Shown: positions 26,402 through 35,033, counted from the stretch's first letter. The stretch is DNA of 64,000 nt from Pseudomonas vranovensis DSM 16006 (GCF_000425805.1 NZ_KE384459.1:1-64000); one strand, 5' to 3'. The notes: generated from the sequence alone by a model not told the origin. Numbers and translations: made by a program.

Positions 26402-26490
26402 GTCTTGGACCTGTATGACTTATCAACAACACGGCAACAGGGGCGCCGCGCCTGTTGCCAGGGCGCCCCGCGAGCATCACTCCAGCGGAT

Positions 26491-27801
26491 CTACCAGCAG
26501 ATGCCCTCGAGTCCGGCACTGCTGGACTGGCGCATGAATCCCACCAGGTCGAAGACCTGCTTGTCGGCGGAAACCCGGTCTACCAGGGGCGTGAAGGCTT
26601 CATCGCTGTTGCCCAGGACGATCACGTCGGCATTGGCGACCACTGCGTCGAAATCGGAGCGCAGCAACGACGACACATGGGGAATCTTCGACTCGATGTA
26701 GTCGCGGTTGGCACCGTGGACACGGGCGTACTCGACGTTGCGGTCGTAGATGCTGAGGTCGAAGCCTTTGCCGATGAGCATCTCGGCGAGTTCCACCAGC
26801 GGGCTTTCACGCAGGTCGTCGGTGCCGGCCTTGAAGGACAGCCCCATCAGCGCGACCTTGCGCTTGTCGTAACTGGCGATGATGTCGAAGGCCTTGCGCA
26901 CCTGCGCGGCGTTGCTGCGCATCAGCGAGTCGATCATTGGCGACTCGACGTCCAGCTGGCCGGCGCGGTAGCTCAGCGCGCGCACATCCTTGGGCAGGCA
27001 GGAGCCGCCGAAGGCGAAGCCCGGGCGCATGTAGTACTTGGACAGGTTGAGCTTGTGATCCTGGCAGATCACCTCCATCACCTCGCGGCCATCGACACCG
27101 ACCGCCTTGGCGATGTTGCCGATCTCGTTGGCGAAGGTGACCTTGGCCGCGTGCCAGACGTTGCAGGTGTACTTGATCATCTCCGCGACTTCGATGGTCT
27201 TGCGGATGATCGGCGCATCCAACTCGCGGTAGATCTCTTCCAGCAAGTCGCCGGAGGTGCTGTCCAGCTCGCCGATCACCGTCATAGCCGGATAGTCGTA
27301 GTCATTGATCGCGGTGCTCTCGCGCAGGAACTCGGGGTTCACCGCCACGCCGAAGTCCACACCGGCCTTGAGCCCGGAATACTGCTCCAGGGTCGGAATC
27401 ACCACCTTGCGCAGGGTGCCCGGCAGCACCGTGCTGCGTACCACTACCGTGTGACGGGTGGTCTTGAGCGGTAGTACCTCGCCGATCTGCCGGCACACCT
27501 CTTCGATGTAGGTCACATCGAGGTCGCCGTTGCGCTTGCTCGGCGTCGGCGGTGCGAGGAAGGAAATATCGGTTTCGAGGATGGCCTCACGGGCATCCAG
27601 AGTGCCGCGCAGCCTGCCGCTGGCGACCCCTTGCTGCAGCAGCTCGCCCAGACCCGGCTCGACAATAGGCGATTTGCCACTGTTGATCAGATCAATCTTC
27701 AGCGCCTGAACATCGACCCCGATGATCTGATGCCCTCTTGCCGACAAACATCCGGCACATACCGCACCGACGTAACCCAGACCAAATATGCTGATTCGCA
27801 T
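26491..27801 (-). CDS. algD: AlgD: GDP-mannose 6-dehydrogenase
   Basis: A 436-residue enzyme that oxidises GDP-mannose to GDP-mannuronic acid with two NAD+, the committed step of alginate synthesis. It has an N-terminal Rossmann motif (MRISIFGLGYVGAVCAGCL), the catalytic cysteine in GFAFGGSCLPKDVRAL, and the C-terminal substrate-binding domain. It is the first gene of the operon. AAGGAG lies 10 nt before the ATG. Its upstream region, normally the main control point, is about 700 bp long here. Confidence 0.98.
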   Translation of the reverse strand: MRISIFGLGYVGAVCAGCLSARGHQIIGVDVQALKIDLINSGKSPIVEPGLGELLQQGVASGRLRGTLDAREAILETDISFLAPPTPSKRNGDLDVTYIEEVCRQIGEVLPLKTTRHTVVVRSTVLPGTLRKVVIPTLEQYSGLKAGVDFGVAVNPEFLRESTAINDYDYPAMTVIGELDSTSGDLLEEIYRELDAPIIRKTIEVAEMIKYTCNVWHAAKVTFANEIGNIAKAVGVDGREVMEVICQDHKLNLSKYYMRPGFAFGGSCLPKDVRALSYRAGQLDVESPMIDSLMRSNAAQVRKAFDIIASYDKRKVALMGLSFKAGTDDLRESPLVELAEMLIGKGFDLSIYDRNVEYARVHGANRDYIESKIPHVSSLLRSDFDAVVANADVIVLGNSDEAFTPLVDRVSADKQVFDLVGFMRQSSSAGLEGICW

Positions 27802-28508
27802 GCTACGAACGCTCCTTGCAACTTAAGGCCATGGAATGTCTCTATAACATTCCCGTATCCATTGACAGGTCACTTCAACCCAGCACCTGTAATACAGCAG
27901 GGTTGCGCTAATTGCGCCGCCCTTGTAATTCAACTTTAACAACTTCAACTTTTCTTCTGAGCACCCACGCAGGCGCCAACTACCGCAATAAATAATAACG
28001 GTGTCAGCAGGCACAAGACATACGACAGAAAGAGTGAGTGCAGCACTACCAACGCTACAGCACCCGCCTTCAGGGCCTATGGCTCAAGGGATGAGGCGGA
28101 CGATTAAACAGCAGCGATGCTCAGCAAGGCAATAGGAAATTCAAAAATTAATAATAAATAAATACCCCGCCCCTATGGCGCCAAAATAACAGCAAGCGTG
28201 AAGTTTGATTTAATTCCCACGCGGCATGCCGACTTAATGGCGACAATATAATTACGCCAACAACGATACTGTTGCGCGCCACGTTCTTCGCCACATTACT
28301 GGCGCTTAAAGCATGACGGGCAATGCAGTTTCTATGGCGCCGGAAATATGACTTGCGCTGCTGCGTTTATGACGCCGCGCTTTCGTCAACGTTTTATTGC
28401 CAAGGCGTTGAAGCGCGCGGCGCGCCGGACGAGACAATCACGCTGCAGGCTGTTTAACGTTGGGCTGCACGAGGGGAGCAGCCAGGCGCATTAGCCGGAG
28501 GCGGTGTA
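27802..28508 (-). promoter_or_regulatory. Long algD upstream region, no canonical AlgU promoter seen
   Basis: About 700 bp without a supported gene, AT-rich around 28140-28240. I searched the minus strand for GAACTT followed by TCtGA at 16-17 bp and found no match; the nearest -35-like hexamer is AAACTT at 28201-28206, without a -10. A box like TATGGCGCC recurs at 28174 and 28333, with variants at 28235, 28297 and 28367. In P. aeruginosa the algD upstream region is similarly long and binds AlgR, AmrZ and others, so regulatory use is likely, but the sites cannot be named. Confidence 0.5.
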
Positions 28509-28652
28509 ATGACAGCAGTCGATGTGAAATCCCGATTCCAGGCAACGCTTCTTCGTCCGGCAAAGCCTGACAGTGAAACGTCGTGGGCGTTCGTCCTCTT
28601 GACAAGAGACGCGAGTGAGCAGTTGCCGAGGCGAGGAAGGACGACCATTGAA
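28509..28652 (+). pseudogene. Truncated DUF1905 gene (5' part)
   Basis: An ATG with GGAGG 8 nt upstream opens MTAVDVKSRFQATLLRPAK and continues through WAFVLLTRDASEQLPRRGRT-TIE, the conserved first half of DUF1905 proteins. At the expected following G-T-(I/L)-N-G motif the sequence switches to the pfpI upstream repeat (from 28653). The frame then runs to 28736 as unrelated residues. It marks the right-hand junction of the alginate block. Confidence 0.7.
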
Positions 28653-28824
28653 GAATGGACAACAGGCGGCTGGGATTACCGTCTGATTGAACGTTGCTTC
28701 CTTGCAGTAGGCCTCTTACTTCAGGTCTATCGATAAAAGGAGATCACATCATGAGTGCACAACTTAATGGCAAACGCGTGGCCTTTCTGGTCACTGATGG
28801 CTTTGAGCAGGTGGAACTGACTGG
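28653..28824 (+). repeat. Right copy of the 172-bp direct repeat
   Basis: Pairs with 10747-10918 (six differences by eye, no gaps). Here it leads into an intact pfpI gene, so this side preserves the downstream continuation. The start-to-start distance is 17,906 bp. Confidence 0.92.
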
Positions 28825-29287
28825 CCCTCGCGAGGCGTTGGAAAAGCACGGGGCTGTGGTCGATATTCTGGCTGATGAAGAAGGGATGGTACGTGGCTGG
28901 AATCATGACAAGGCAGCCGACGAAACTGCTGTGGATGCCACCTTTGAAAGTGCCCACCTCGACCTCTACGATGCGCTTGTGTTGCCCGGAGGAGTGCAAA
29001 ACTCCGACACGATTCGGCTGATCCCAGGCGCGCAGATACTGGTGCAAAGCCATAATTCGGCTGGTAAGCCATTGGCGGTGATCTGCCACGGCGGTTGGCT
29101 GTTAGTTTCGAGTGGCTTGGCCAAAGGCAAGCGGATGACCCGCTACAAGACATTGCAGGATGATAGTCGCAATGCCGGCGGCACCTGGGTAGATGAAGAG
29201 GTGGTGGATGGCAACCTGATCAGTAGCCGCCAGCCAGATGATATACCCGCCTTCAGTGAGCAGTGGATCAAGGCCCTGACAGGTTGA
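28751..29287 (+). CDS. PfpI/DJ-1 family protein (type-1 glutamine amidotransferase-like)
   Basis: A 178-residue cytoplasmic protein with the PfpI pattern: KRVAFLVTDGFEQVELTGPR at the start, LVLPGGVQNSD in the middle, and the nucleophile elbow AVICHGGWLL (Cys-His). Relatives include deglycases, glyoxalase-like enzymes and stress proteins, so the reaction cannot be fixed from sequence. The ATG at 28751 has AAGGAG with 9-nt spacing. A truncated duplicate lies at 10845. The gene is followed by a long hairpin. Confidence 0.93.
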   Translation: MSAQLNGKRVAFLVTDGFEQVELTGPREALEKHGAVVDILADEEGMVRGWNHDKAADETAVDATFESAHLDLYDALVLPGGVQNSDTIRLIPGAQILVQSHNSAGKPLAVICHGGWLLVSSGLAKGKRMTRYKTLQDDSRNAGGTWVDEEVVDGNLISSRQPDDIPAFSEQWIKALTG

Positions 29288-29293
29288 GGGTTC

Positions 29294-29348
29294 AGGTCCG
29301 TGCTCCGGCCCCTGGGTTCCTGCGCCGGTGGGGCCGGAGCACGGACCT
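29294..29348. terminator. 19-bp perfect stem-loop after pfpI
   Basis: 29294-29312 and 29330-29348 are exact reverse complements, with a 17-nt loop, starting 7 bp after the pfpI stop. There is no U-run. It probably stabilises or ends the pfpI mRNA, and may shield the convergent gene. Confidence 0.65.
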
Positions 29349-29431
29349 CAATCCAGCACCCCGTACACAGCCATTAAGAGCACCCTCTCAACACTCGGTG
29401 ATTGGATAGCATTTTTACCGTCCGTTTCAGC

Positions 29432-30175
29432 TCAGGGCTTGAGCAACATCCACCCCCCCATTCCAATCATCACCAGGTTTTCCGTCAGTGAAACGAAGCC
29501 CAGTGGTACGTTGCTGTCGCCGCCCACGCAGGCGCATTTGAGTTCGCGTTTGTCGATATACACTGCCTTGAATACCGATAGCGCACCCACCGTGCCAAGC
29601 ACCAGCGCTAACGACGATGCCAACCAGGTCGCAGCGCCGGCGATCATCAGCAGCCCGGCCAATGTTTCTCCGTAGGGGTAGGCGTAGGCATAGGGCACCC
29701 ATCGCTGCGCCAACAGGTCGTAGCCCAGAAACATATTTGAAAAGCCTTCCACGTCGCGTAGTTTGAGCATGCCCAACAGGGTCATACTCATGGCCAGGAA
29801 CCACTCGATCACGCGCTGATTGAATAGCGTATCGAAGACTGCATACGTACCGGCCAGTGCCATCAGCAGGGCCACAGCGAACACTGCCAATACCGGGCGG
29901 TACTGTGGGGTATCGGGGTCGGCGACTGGCTTGCCGAAGAAGCGCCGAATGTCGTCGTAGCCACCGATGCGCTGACCCTCGATGTACGCCTGTGGGGTGG
30001 TATCCACGTCTTCTCGACGTTTGAACTCATCGGTTTGCGCGCGGGTGCGCAGCGGGTGGTCGTCGACCCGATAACCCTCGCGTTTGAGCAGTTCACGGGA
30101 CTTTAATCCAAACGGGCATACGTGTTGCGGCAGGACCATGCGGTATAGCGCGGCACGTTTTTGGGGGGCGGTCAT
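29432..30175 (-). CDS. Glutaredoxin-like plus MauE/DoxX-type membrane protein
   Basis: A 247-residue fusion. Residues 1 to about 85 form a glutaredoxin-like domain (VLPQHVCPFGLKSRELLKRE, TPQAYIEGQRIGGYDDIRRF) with a single active Cys in CPFG. From about residue 100, four membrane helices form a MauE-like domain (VIEWFLAMSMTLLGMLKLRD; a CAC pair lies in the last loop). Such proteins are thought to move reducing power or help disulfide chemistry at the membrane. The start at 30175 has AAGGAG 10 nt upstream; an earlier ATG at 30235 lacks homology. Confidence 0.82.
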   Translation of the reverse strand: MTAPQKRAALYRMVLPQHVCPFGLKSRELLKREGYRVDDHPLRTRAQTDEFKRREDVDTTPQAYIEGQRIGGYDDIRRFFGKPVADPDTPQYRPVLAVFAVALLMALAGTYAVFDTLFNQRVIEWFLAMSMTLLGMLKLRDVEGFSNMFLGYDLLAQRWVPYAYAYPYGETLAGLLMIAGAATWLASSLALVLGTVGALSVFKAVYIDKRELKCACVGGDSNVPLGFVSLTENLVMIGMGGWMLLKP

Positions 30176-30405
30176 TTTCAGCGTCTCCTTGCAGTCTCCT
30201 AAGGCTGATGACTGCTTGGGCGAGGAGAAATTCAAACCGCTCGGTTTCGATTCACCTCCCTACCCTAACCACAACCGTTCCTGTCCCGCGCGTAAACGGC
30301 ACTCATGCAGAAATCGAGAAATCCAATCGACCTATGGCGTTGCGCAGGCGTCCCATAAAAGACGTTTGCGAATTTACTCGAGGGCAACCAGGAGGCCAGT
30401 CGCTC

Positions 30406-31530
30406 ATGAACGATCGCATTATCGAACTCTTCACCGACACGACCGTGTTCGGTATTTCCATCCTTAATCTGCTATTGGCGCTGTGCGTTGCCGCGTTGAC
30501 GTTCCTGGCATGCCGCGCAGCCATCAGCTTCGTGCTCCGGCGGGTGCAACGTTGGTCCGAGCAGGACGGCGCGCTGACCCAGGTTATGGCCAAGGTAGTG
30601 GGCGGCACCAGCAACTCCCTGTTGTTCCTCGCCTCGTTGCTGGTGGGCCTGAGCATGCTGGATCTGCCCGAGCGCTGGTTGGACCGGGTAGGAAGCCTGT
30701 GGTTTGTGGTGGCCGCGCTGCAGATTGGCTTGTGGGTCAACCGCGCCATTGCACTAGGCCTGAGTCGCTACTTCGCTCGTCACGGCAATGGTGGCCTGAA
30801 CCAGGGCAGCGCGTTGGCCACGCTATCGGCGTGGGGTGCGCGCGTTCTGTTGTGGTCCGTTGTGCTGTTGGCCATGTTGTCCAATGTGGGCGTGAACATC
30901 ACGGCGTTCGTCGCCAGCCTGGGCGTAGGCGGTATTGCCGTAGCACTTGCGGTACAGAACATCCTCGGCGACCTGTTCGCCTCGCTGTCGATTGCCGTCG
31001 ACAAGCCGTTCGAGGTAGGTGACTTCATCGTCATTGGCCCCCTGGCCGGTACAGTCGAGCATGTAGGCCTGAAGACCACGCGCATCCGCAGCCTGGGCGG
31101 CGAGCAGATTGTCATGGCCAATGCCAGCATGATCAGCAGCACCATCCAGAACTACAAGCGCCTGCAGGAACGACGCATCGTCTTTGAGTTCGGCCTGTCC
31201 TACGACACCCCCACCGAGGCGGTGAAGAAAGCGCCTGGCATCGTCGAAGAGGCGATCAAAGCTCAGGACCAGGCGCGTTTCGACCGCGCCCACCTGCGTG
31301 GCTTCGGCAAGGAGGCGCTGGAGTTCGAATGCGTCTATATCGTCAAGGACCCAGGCTACAACCTGTACATGGATATCCAGCAAGCCATCAATTTCCGCTT
31401 GCTCGAGCGGTTTTCCAGGATAGGCGCCACGTTCGCCGTGCCCGTGCGTGCAATCAAGGTCACTGCCCTGCCGCACGGCGCCGATATACAGGGGCAAGGC
31501 AGCGGTGGGCAGGGTTACAAGAAGGCCTGA
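30406..31530 (+). CDS. Small-conductance mechanosensitive channel, MscS family
   Basis: A 374-residue membrane protein. N-terminal helices are followed by the pore helix TM3 (FVASLGVGGIAVALAVQNIL) and the beta domain (DKPFEVGDFIVIGPLAGTVEHVGLKTTRI), both diagnostic of MscS. It would open under membrane tension and release solutes. The ATG at 30406 is chosen for its AGGAGG site; the frame is open to 30208 but the extra 66 residues look non-coding. Divergent from the glutaredoxin-MauE gene. Confidence 0.92.
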   Translation: MNDRIIELFTDTTVFGISILNLLLALCVAALTFLACRAAISFVLRRVQRWSEQDGALTQVMAKVVGGTSNSLLFLASLLVGLSMLDLPERWLDRVGSLWFVVAALQIGLWVNRAIALGLSRYFARHGNGGLNQGSALATLSAWGARVLLWSVVLLAMLSNVGVNITAFVASLGVGGIAVALAVQNILGDLFASLSIAVDKPFEVGDFIVIGPLAGTVEHVGLKTTRIRSLGGEQIVMANASMISSTIQNYKRLQERRIVFEFGLSYDTPTEAVKKAPGIVEEAIKAQDQARFDRAHLRGFGKEALEFECVYIVKDPGYNLYMDIQQAINFRLLERFSRIGATFAVPVRAIKVTALPHGADIQGQGSGGQGYKKA

Positions 31531-31572
31531 GTTCGCTGATGACGCTTTGGCTTTCCCTTTCATCTACTTCGG

Positions 31573-32961
31573 TTGAACCCCGCACGCTGTAGCCGCTCTA
31601 TCGCAAAACAACTGCAGGGAGGAAACGGCCGTGATCGATCCAGCCACCGGTATGAAACCGGCCAGCGCTACACCATCGAGATCCGCGAGCGCACACGTCA
31701 GTTCCCCGGGTTCTTTCTCGATGGAAAGTACTACCTGGGCCCTGAACTACTGACCGCCATCGGATGGATGGAGGGCAAAAGGTTTATCTACGACGACATC
31801 GACCCCGAAGGCGAACCGGTGTTTCCCGATCGAGTTGCCGGCACCCTCGAAAATTTGAGGCTGACCCTGGCGGATGGCGCGAAGTTGCAGTTGGCCGAAA
31901 TGCAATACGAATCGCAGCTCGATGCCCAGGGTGTGGACGCTCCCACCACGCATGAGCGCTCTCAGCGCCTCCCCATCGGCAGCCCTCTAGAGGGCAAGCT
32001 GGTTGTCATCACGGGCGCATCAAGCGGCATCGGGCGGGCTGCCGCCCATGCATTTGCCTGCAAGGGCGCGCGCCTGGTTCTGGCGGCCCGAGATGAGGCG
32101 GCGCTTTTCGAGGTCGTCGATGAATGCACCGATTGCGGCACCGAGGTGCTCGCCGTGCAGACCGATGTGACCAGCAACGACCAGATGCGGGCACTGGCGT
32201 CCCAAGCGGCGGCGTTCGGCGGCGGGCGTATCGATATCTGGATCAACAACGCCGGAGTGGGTGCGGTAGGACGTTTCGCAGAAACCCCGCTTGAAGCCCA
32301 CGAACAAGTGCTGCAGACCGACCTGCTTGGCTATCTGCGTGGCGCCTATGTGGTGTGGCCCTACTTCAAAGCGCAAAAAAACGGTGTTCTGATCAACACC
32401 TTGTCGTTGGGTAGCTGGGTGGCGCAGCCGTATGCAGTTGCCTATTCGGCGGCCAAGTATGGCTTGCGCGGCTTAAGTGAAGCGCTACGCGGCGAGCTCA
32501 ATGGCTTTCCCGGCATCCATGTCTGCGACATCTATCCCGCAGTGATGGACACGCCAGGCTTTCGCGATGGAGGCAACTTTACCGGCCATGCACTCAAGCC
32601 CCCTCCTCCTGTCTATGATCCACGCCGTGTGGCTCGGGCAATGGTCCAGCGTGCGATCAGCCCCCGCCCGCATACGACCGTCGGCAACGCTGCCACACTA
32701 GCGCGCCTGGCGCATTTGATCGTACCTGGATTCAATCGACTTTCAGGCCTGCTGACTCGCTGGGGCCTGACCCACAGCGACGAAACTGCCACTTCATCCG
32801 GCAACCTCTTCGAGCCTGCCCGGGGCGCGCGTCGCGTAGAAGGTGGCTGGCGCACCGCCCATCGAACGGCTCCCAAAACGCATCTGCTGGGCGGTGTCCT
32901 GCTGATTGCCGGCGTTTTGTATGCTGTTGATCGGGCGTCCCGACGCAAACGCGACCACTAG
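31573..32961 (+). CDS. Short-chain dehydrogenase with N-terminal extension
   Basis: The SDR domain begins at about residue 139 (GKLVVITGASSGIGRAAAHAF), with NNAGVGAVGRF, the catalytic Ser in NTLSLGSW and Tyr-x3-Lys in YSAAKYG. A C-terminal tail ends in a membrane-type helix (LLGGVLLIAGVLYAV). The first 110 residues or so form a separate unit (FPGFFLDGKYYLGPELLTAI) that I do not recognise. The frame opens only with a TTG and no clear ribosome site. A GTG at 31631 with GGGAGGAAACGG in front lies in another frame and stops at 31751. The start is therefore uncertain, and a frameshift or fusion is possible. Confidence 0.75.
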   Translation: MNPARCSRSIAKQLQGGNGRDRSSHRYETGQRYTIEIRERTRQFPGFFLDGKYYLGPELLTAIGWMEGKRFIYDDIDPEGEPVFPDRVAGTLENLRLTLADGAKLQLAEMQYESQLDAQGVDAPTTHERSQRLPIGSPLEGKLVVITGASSGIGRAAAHAFACKGARLVLAARDEAALFEVVDECTDCGTEVLAVQTDVTSNDQMRALASQAAAFGGGRIDIWINNAGVGAVGRFAETPLEAHEQVLQTDLLGYLRGAYVVWPYFKAQKNGVLINTLSLGSWVAQPYAVAYSAAKYGLRGLSEALRGELNGFPGIHVCDIYPAVMDTPGFRDGGNFTGHALKPPPPVYDPRRVARAMVQRAISPRPHTTVGNAATLARLAHLIVPGFNRLSGLLTRWGLTHSDETATSSGNLFEPARGARRVEGGWRTAHRTAPKTHLLGGVLLIAGVLYAVDRASRRKRDH

Positions 32962-32981
32962 CCAGCAGAGCAACACTGGAA

Positions 32982-33020
32982 AACGGTGAGCAGGCCTGGG
33001 TCTCAAGCGTGCTCACCGTT
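32982..33020 (+). terminator. Stem-loop after the SDR gene
   Basis: An 11-bp perfect stem (32982-32992 with 33010-33020) with a 17-nt loop, 20 bp after the stop codon. No strong U-run. Confidence 0.55.
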
Positions 33021-33180
33021 CTGATTCAGGTCCGTCAAGTGTTGAAACGTGTGACATCTATTTCCGTCGGGACAAACTCAGGTCCAGTACCCGACAGTCT
33101 CCCTCTCACCTGCGAGAAGCAATGAAAATCAGCGTTGGGAAGATCCGCATCGCAGGCCGTGCATCGACGCTATCCGTTAA

Positions 33181-33300
33181 GAAGCAGCGGCCTACTACCC
33201 TGGCGAACTGTTCCTGGCGGCCGATCTACAGCGCTATCGGCTGGACCGAAACGGCAAGTTGAACCGGCTGCGGCTGGAAGTCGTGGGGGCTCGGCTGTGA
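33181..33300 (+). pseudogene. Possible C-terminal gene relic
   Basis: A 39-residue frame directly after a stop, AAYYPGELFLAADLQRYRLD to LRLEVVGARL, ends at a TGA. It has protein-like composition but no start codon, so it looks like the tail of a lost gene. Family not recognised. The rest of 33021-33341 holds nothing supportable. Confidence 0.3.
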
Positions 33301-33341
33301 TACCGCCGCAGCACGCGGCAACCACCCCTGCCTGTCGGTTT

Positions 33342-33716
33342 TCAGTCTGCTTGACTGTTCCACTTGAGCAATTCGAGATTGGTCGGCTTGACCAATACCT
33401 GCTTGAGCTCCGATGGCGTGAACCAGCGACATTCAACGATTTCGCCGCCCGGCCTGGGCTGATCGGCGGGATCGACCCTCATGCGGTACAGATGGTGCTC
33501 TTCATCGCCTATCTCCACATGCGCCAGAAATCGGGCATGCTCCAGTACCAATCCGGTTTCCTCGCAGAGTTCGCGCCGCGCCGCCTGCTCCGCAGACTCA
33601 TGCGCCTCGATCTTGCCGCCGGGCAAAGACCATTCGGGTGTTGCCTTGCGCACGAACAGCAGTTTGTCCGCATGGAGACAAATGACAGTTGCATGACGCT
33701 CTTTAGATGGGTTCAT
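33342..33716 (-). CDS. Nudix hydrolase (MutT-like)
   Basis: A 124-residue protein with a complete Nudix box (GGKIEAHESAEQAARRELCE plus ETGL; pattern Gx5Ex7REuxEExGu) at about residues 33-56. It would hydrolyse a nucleoside-diphosphate-linked substrate; the substrate is not predictable. The ATG at 33716 is preferred over the GTG at 33719 because GAGG sits 8 nt upstream of it. It is 27 bp downstream of the DUF1652 gene and probably cotranscribed with it. Confidence 0.9.
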   Translation of the reverse strand: MNPSKERHATVICLHADKLLFVRKATPEWSLPGGKIEAHESAEQAARRELCEETGLVLEHARFLAHVEIGDEEHHLYRMRVDPADQPRPGGEIVECRWFTPSELKQVLVKPTNLELLKWNSQAD

Positions 33717-33743
33717 CACCTGGTCCTCAAGCTGACGATGAGC

Positions 33744-34025
33744 TCACTGATGCTTGGTTGCACGGCTTTGGCCGACCTCCACAACCTCGACAGACAACCC
33801 GGACAAGCGAATTCGCGCTTCCCCAATCAGTTCGGCAATTCCTCGACTGGATTTGAGCGAACGGGTACTGATCGCATTCATGACCACTTTTTTCAACGGG
33901 TCTTTGCAACTGGTGAGGTTCAATGTCATGCACGTGCCATCGACGCTGCACTCACACAGATCAGGCAGCAAGGCACGTTCGATCAGCTGCTTGATCTCAA
34001 GGTCGGACAAACCGTACAGGTCCAT
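33744..34025 (-). CDS. DUF1652 family protein
   Basis: A 93-residue protein with the family layout: LSDLEIKQLIERALLPDLCE near the start, and later KSSRGIAELIGEARIRLSG. DUF1652 is nearly confined to Pseudomonas and has no known function. AGGAG lies 6 nt before the ATG. The three cysteines near residues 24-40 may be structural. Confidence 0.75.
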   Translation of the reverse strand: MDLYGLSDLEIKQLIERALLPDLCECSVDGTCMTLNLTSCKDPLKKVVMNAISTRSLKSSRGIAELIGEARIRLSGLSVEVVEVGQSRATKHQ

Positions 34026-34214
34026 GGCGATCTCCTCAGTGTTCCCATTTTGAGGCGGGAGTCGCGAGGCTCGTTCAAAATAAATTCATACTATCGAGCG
34101 TAATCTATCGGCCCAACCCTATAGTCAAGCGGTAGTTTTCCTGAGAATCGGCGAACTCGAGAGCTGCAGCGGTGCCAGTCGACATACGCTGCGTTACTGC
34201 GAACAGATCGAGCG

Positions 34215-35033
34215 TCAGAAGCTGAACAGCTCTCCGCGTTGAGACGACTCCCCCTTGATCGCCTGTACAAACAACGCCAGCAACTCCGACTGACTACCAA
34301 TCCCCAGCTTTTCATACAGGTTCTTGCGGTGGACCTTCACCGTTGCCGGACTGATCCGCAGCTTCTGCGCGATGGACTGGCTGGAGTGCCCTTGCAGCAG
34401 TAGCCTGACCACTTCGCGCTCACGCTCGGTCAATGAACCTCGACCAAAGTTGGCAAATGCTTCTCGCACCAGATGGTCATGATCATCTGCCGGTCTGGCT
34501 GCGGCCTGGCTGTTCGCTTCCCAGGCTGCGCGCACCGCGGCACTAACAACCGGGACGGCGCTTTCCAGCTGTCTGATTTCGTCATCGAAGAACCGCGTGC
34601 GACCTCTTCGTCGCATCAGCGACAGCACCCCATGGGTGTCGGGGCGCAGGGTGATGAAAAAGCCGACCTCTTCGCACAAGCCGAGGTGGTGGTAATAGGT
34701 CAGAAAGTATTCGCTGTTGTAGAACTGGTCGGGCGCCAATTGACGCATGCTGTACACACCCTCGGACTGTTCCGGGTGGCAGGCCAGGTAGAACGGGTCG
34801 AGCAGATAGGGACCGGTCTGGTACTCGTCAATGAAAATGCACCGCTGTTCTGCCGTGAAGGTGTCGAACAACGCCAGCGGGCGATAGCTGCCCTCATAAA
34901 TGAACAGCACGAAGTGATCCGCGATGCTCAAGCGCCGCAGCCAGGCCGCCAACGCGTGCAGTTGCTGGCCCCCCGGGGGATGCGTCAGCACGTCGACAAC
35001 ACTTCGAGTCCAATCAGTCAGGTGCAGTTGCAT
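34215..35033 (-). CDS. LuxR-family transcriptional regulator
   Basis: A 272-residue regulator. The C-terminal GerE/LuxR helix-turn-helix (LTEREREVVRLLLQGHSSQS, then ISPATVKVHRKNLYEKLGI) lies at about residues 199-255. The N-terminal 190 residues resemble no lactone-binding domain, so it is not an obvious quorum sensor. It is encoded just upstream of the divergence from DUF1652 and 64 bp downstream of the ALDH gene on the same strand. It probably controls the ALDH/ADH/permease cluster. The ATG at 35033 is supported by GAGG with 9-nt spacing. Confidence 0.88.
   Translation of the reverse strand: MQLHLTDWTRSVVDVLTHPPGGQQLHALAAWLRRLSIADHFVLFIYEGSYRPLALFDTFTAEQRCIFIDEYQTGPYLLDPFYLACHPEQSEGVYSMRQLAPDQFYNSEYFLTYYHHLGLCEEVGFFITLRPDTHGVLSLMRRRGRTRFFDDEIRQLESAVPVVSAAVRAAWEANSQAAARPADDHDHLVREAFANFGRGSLTEREREVVRLLLQGHSSQSIAQKLRISPATVKVHRKNLYEKLGIGSQSELLALFVQAIKGESSQRGELFSF

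Noticed and set aside
28586..28598. CGTTCGTC-like AlgR core match upstream of algD
   Set aside because: It lies within the DUF1905 coding part on the opposite strand, and an 8-bp match is weak evidence on its own.
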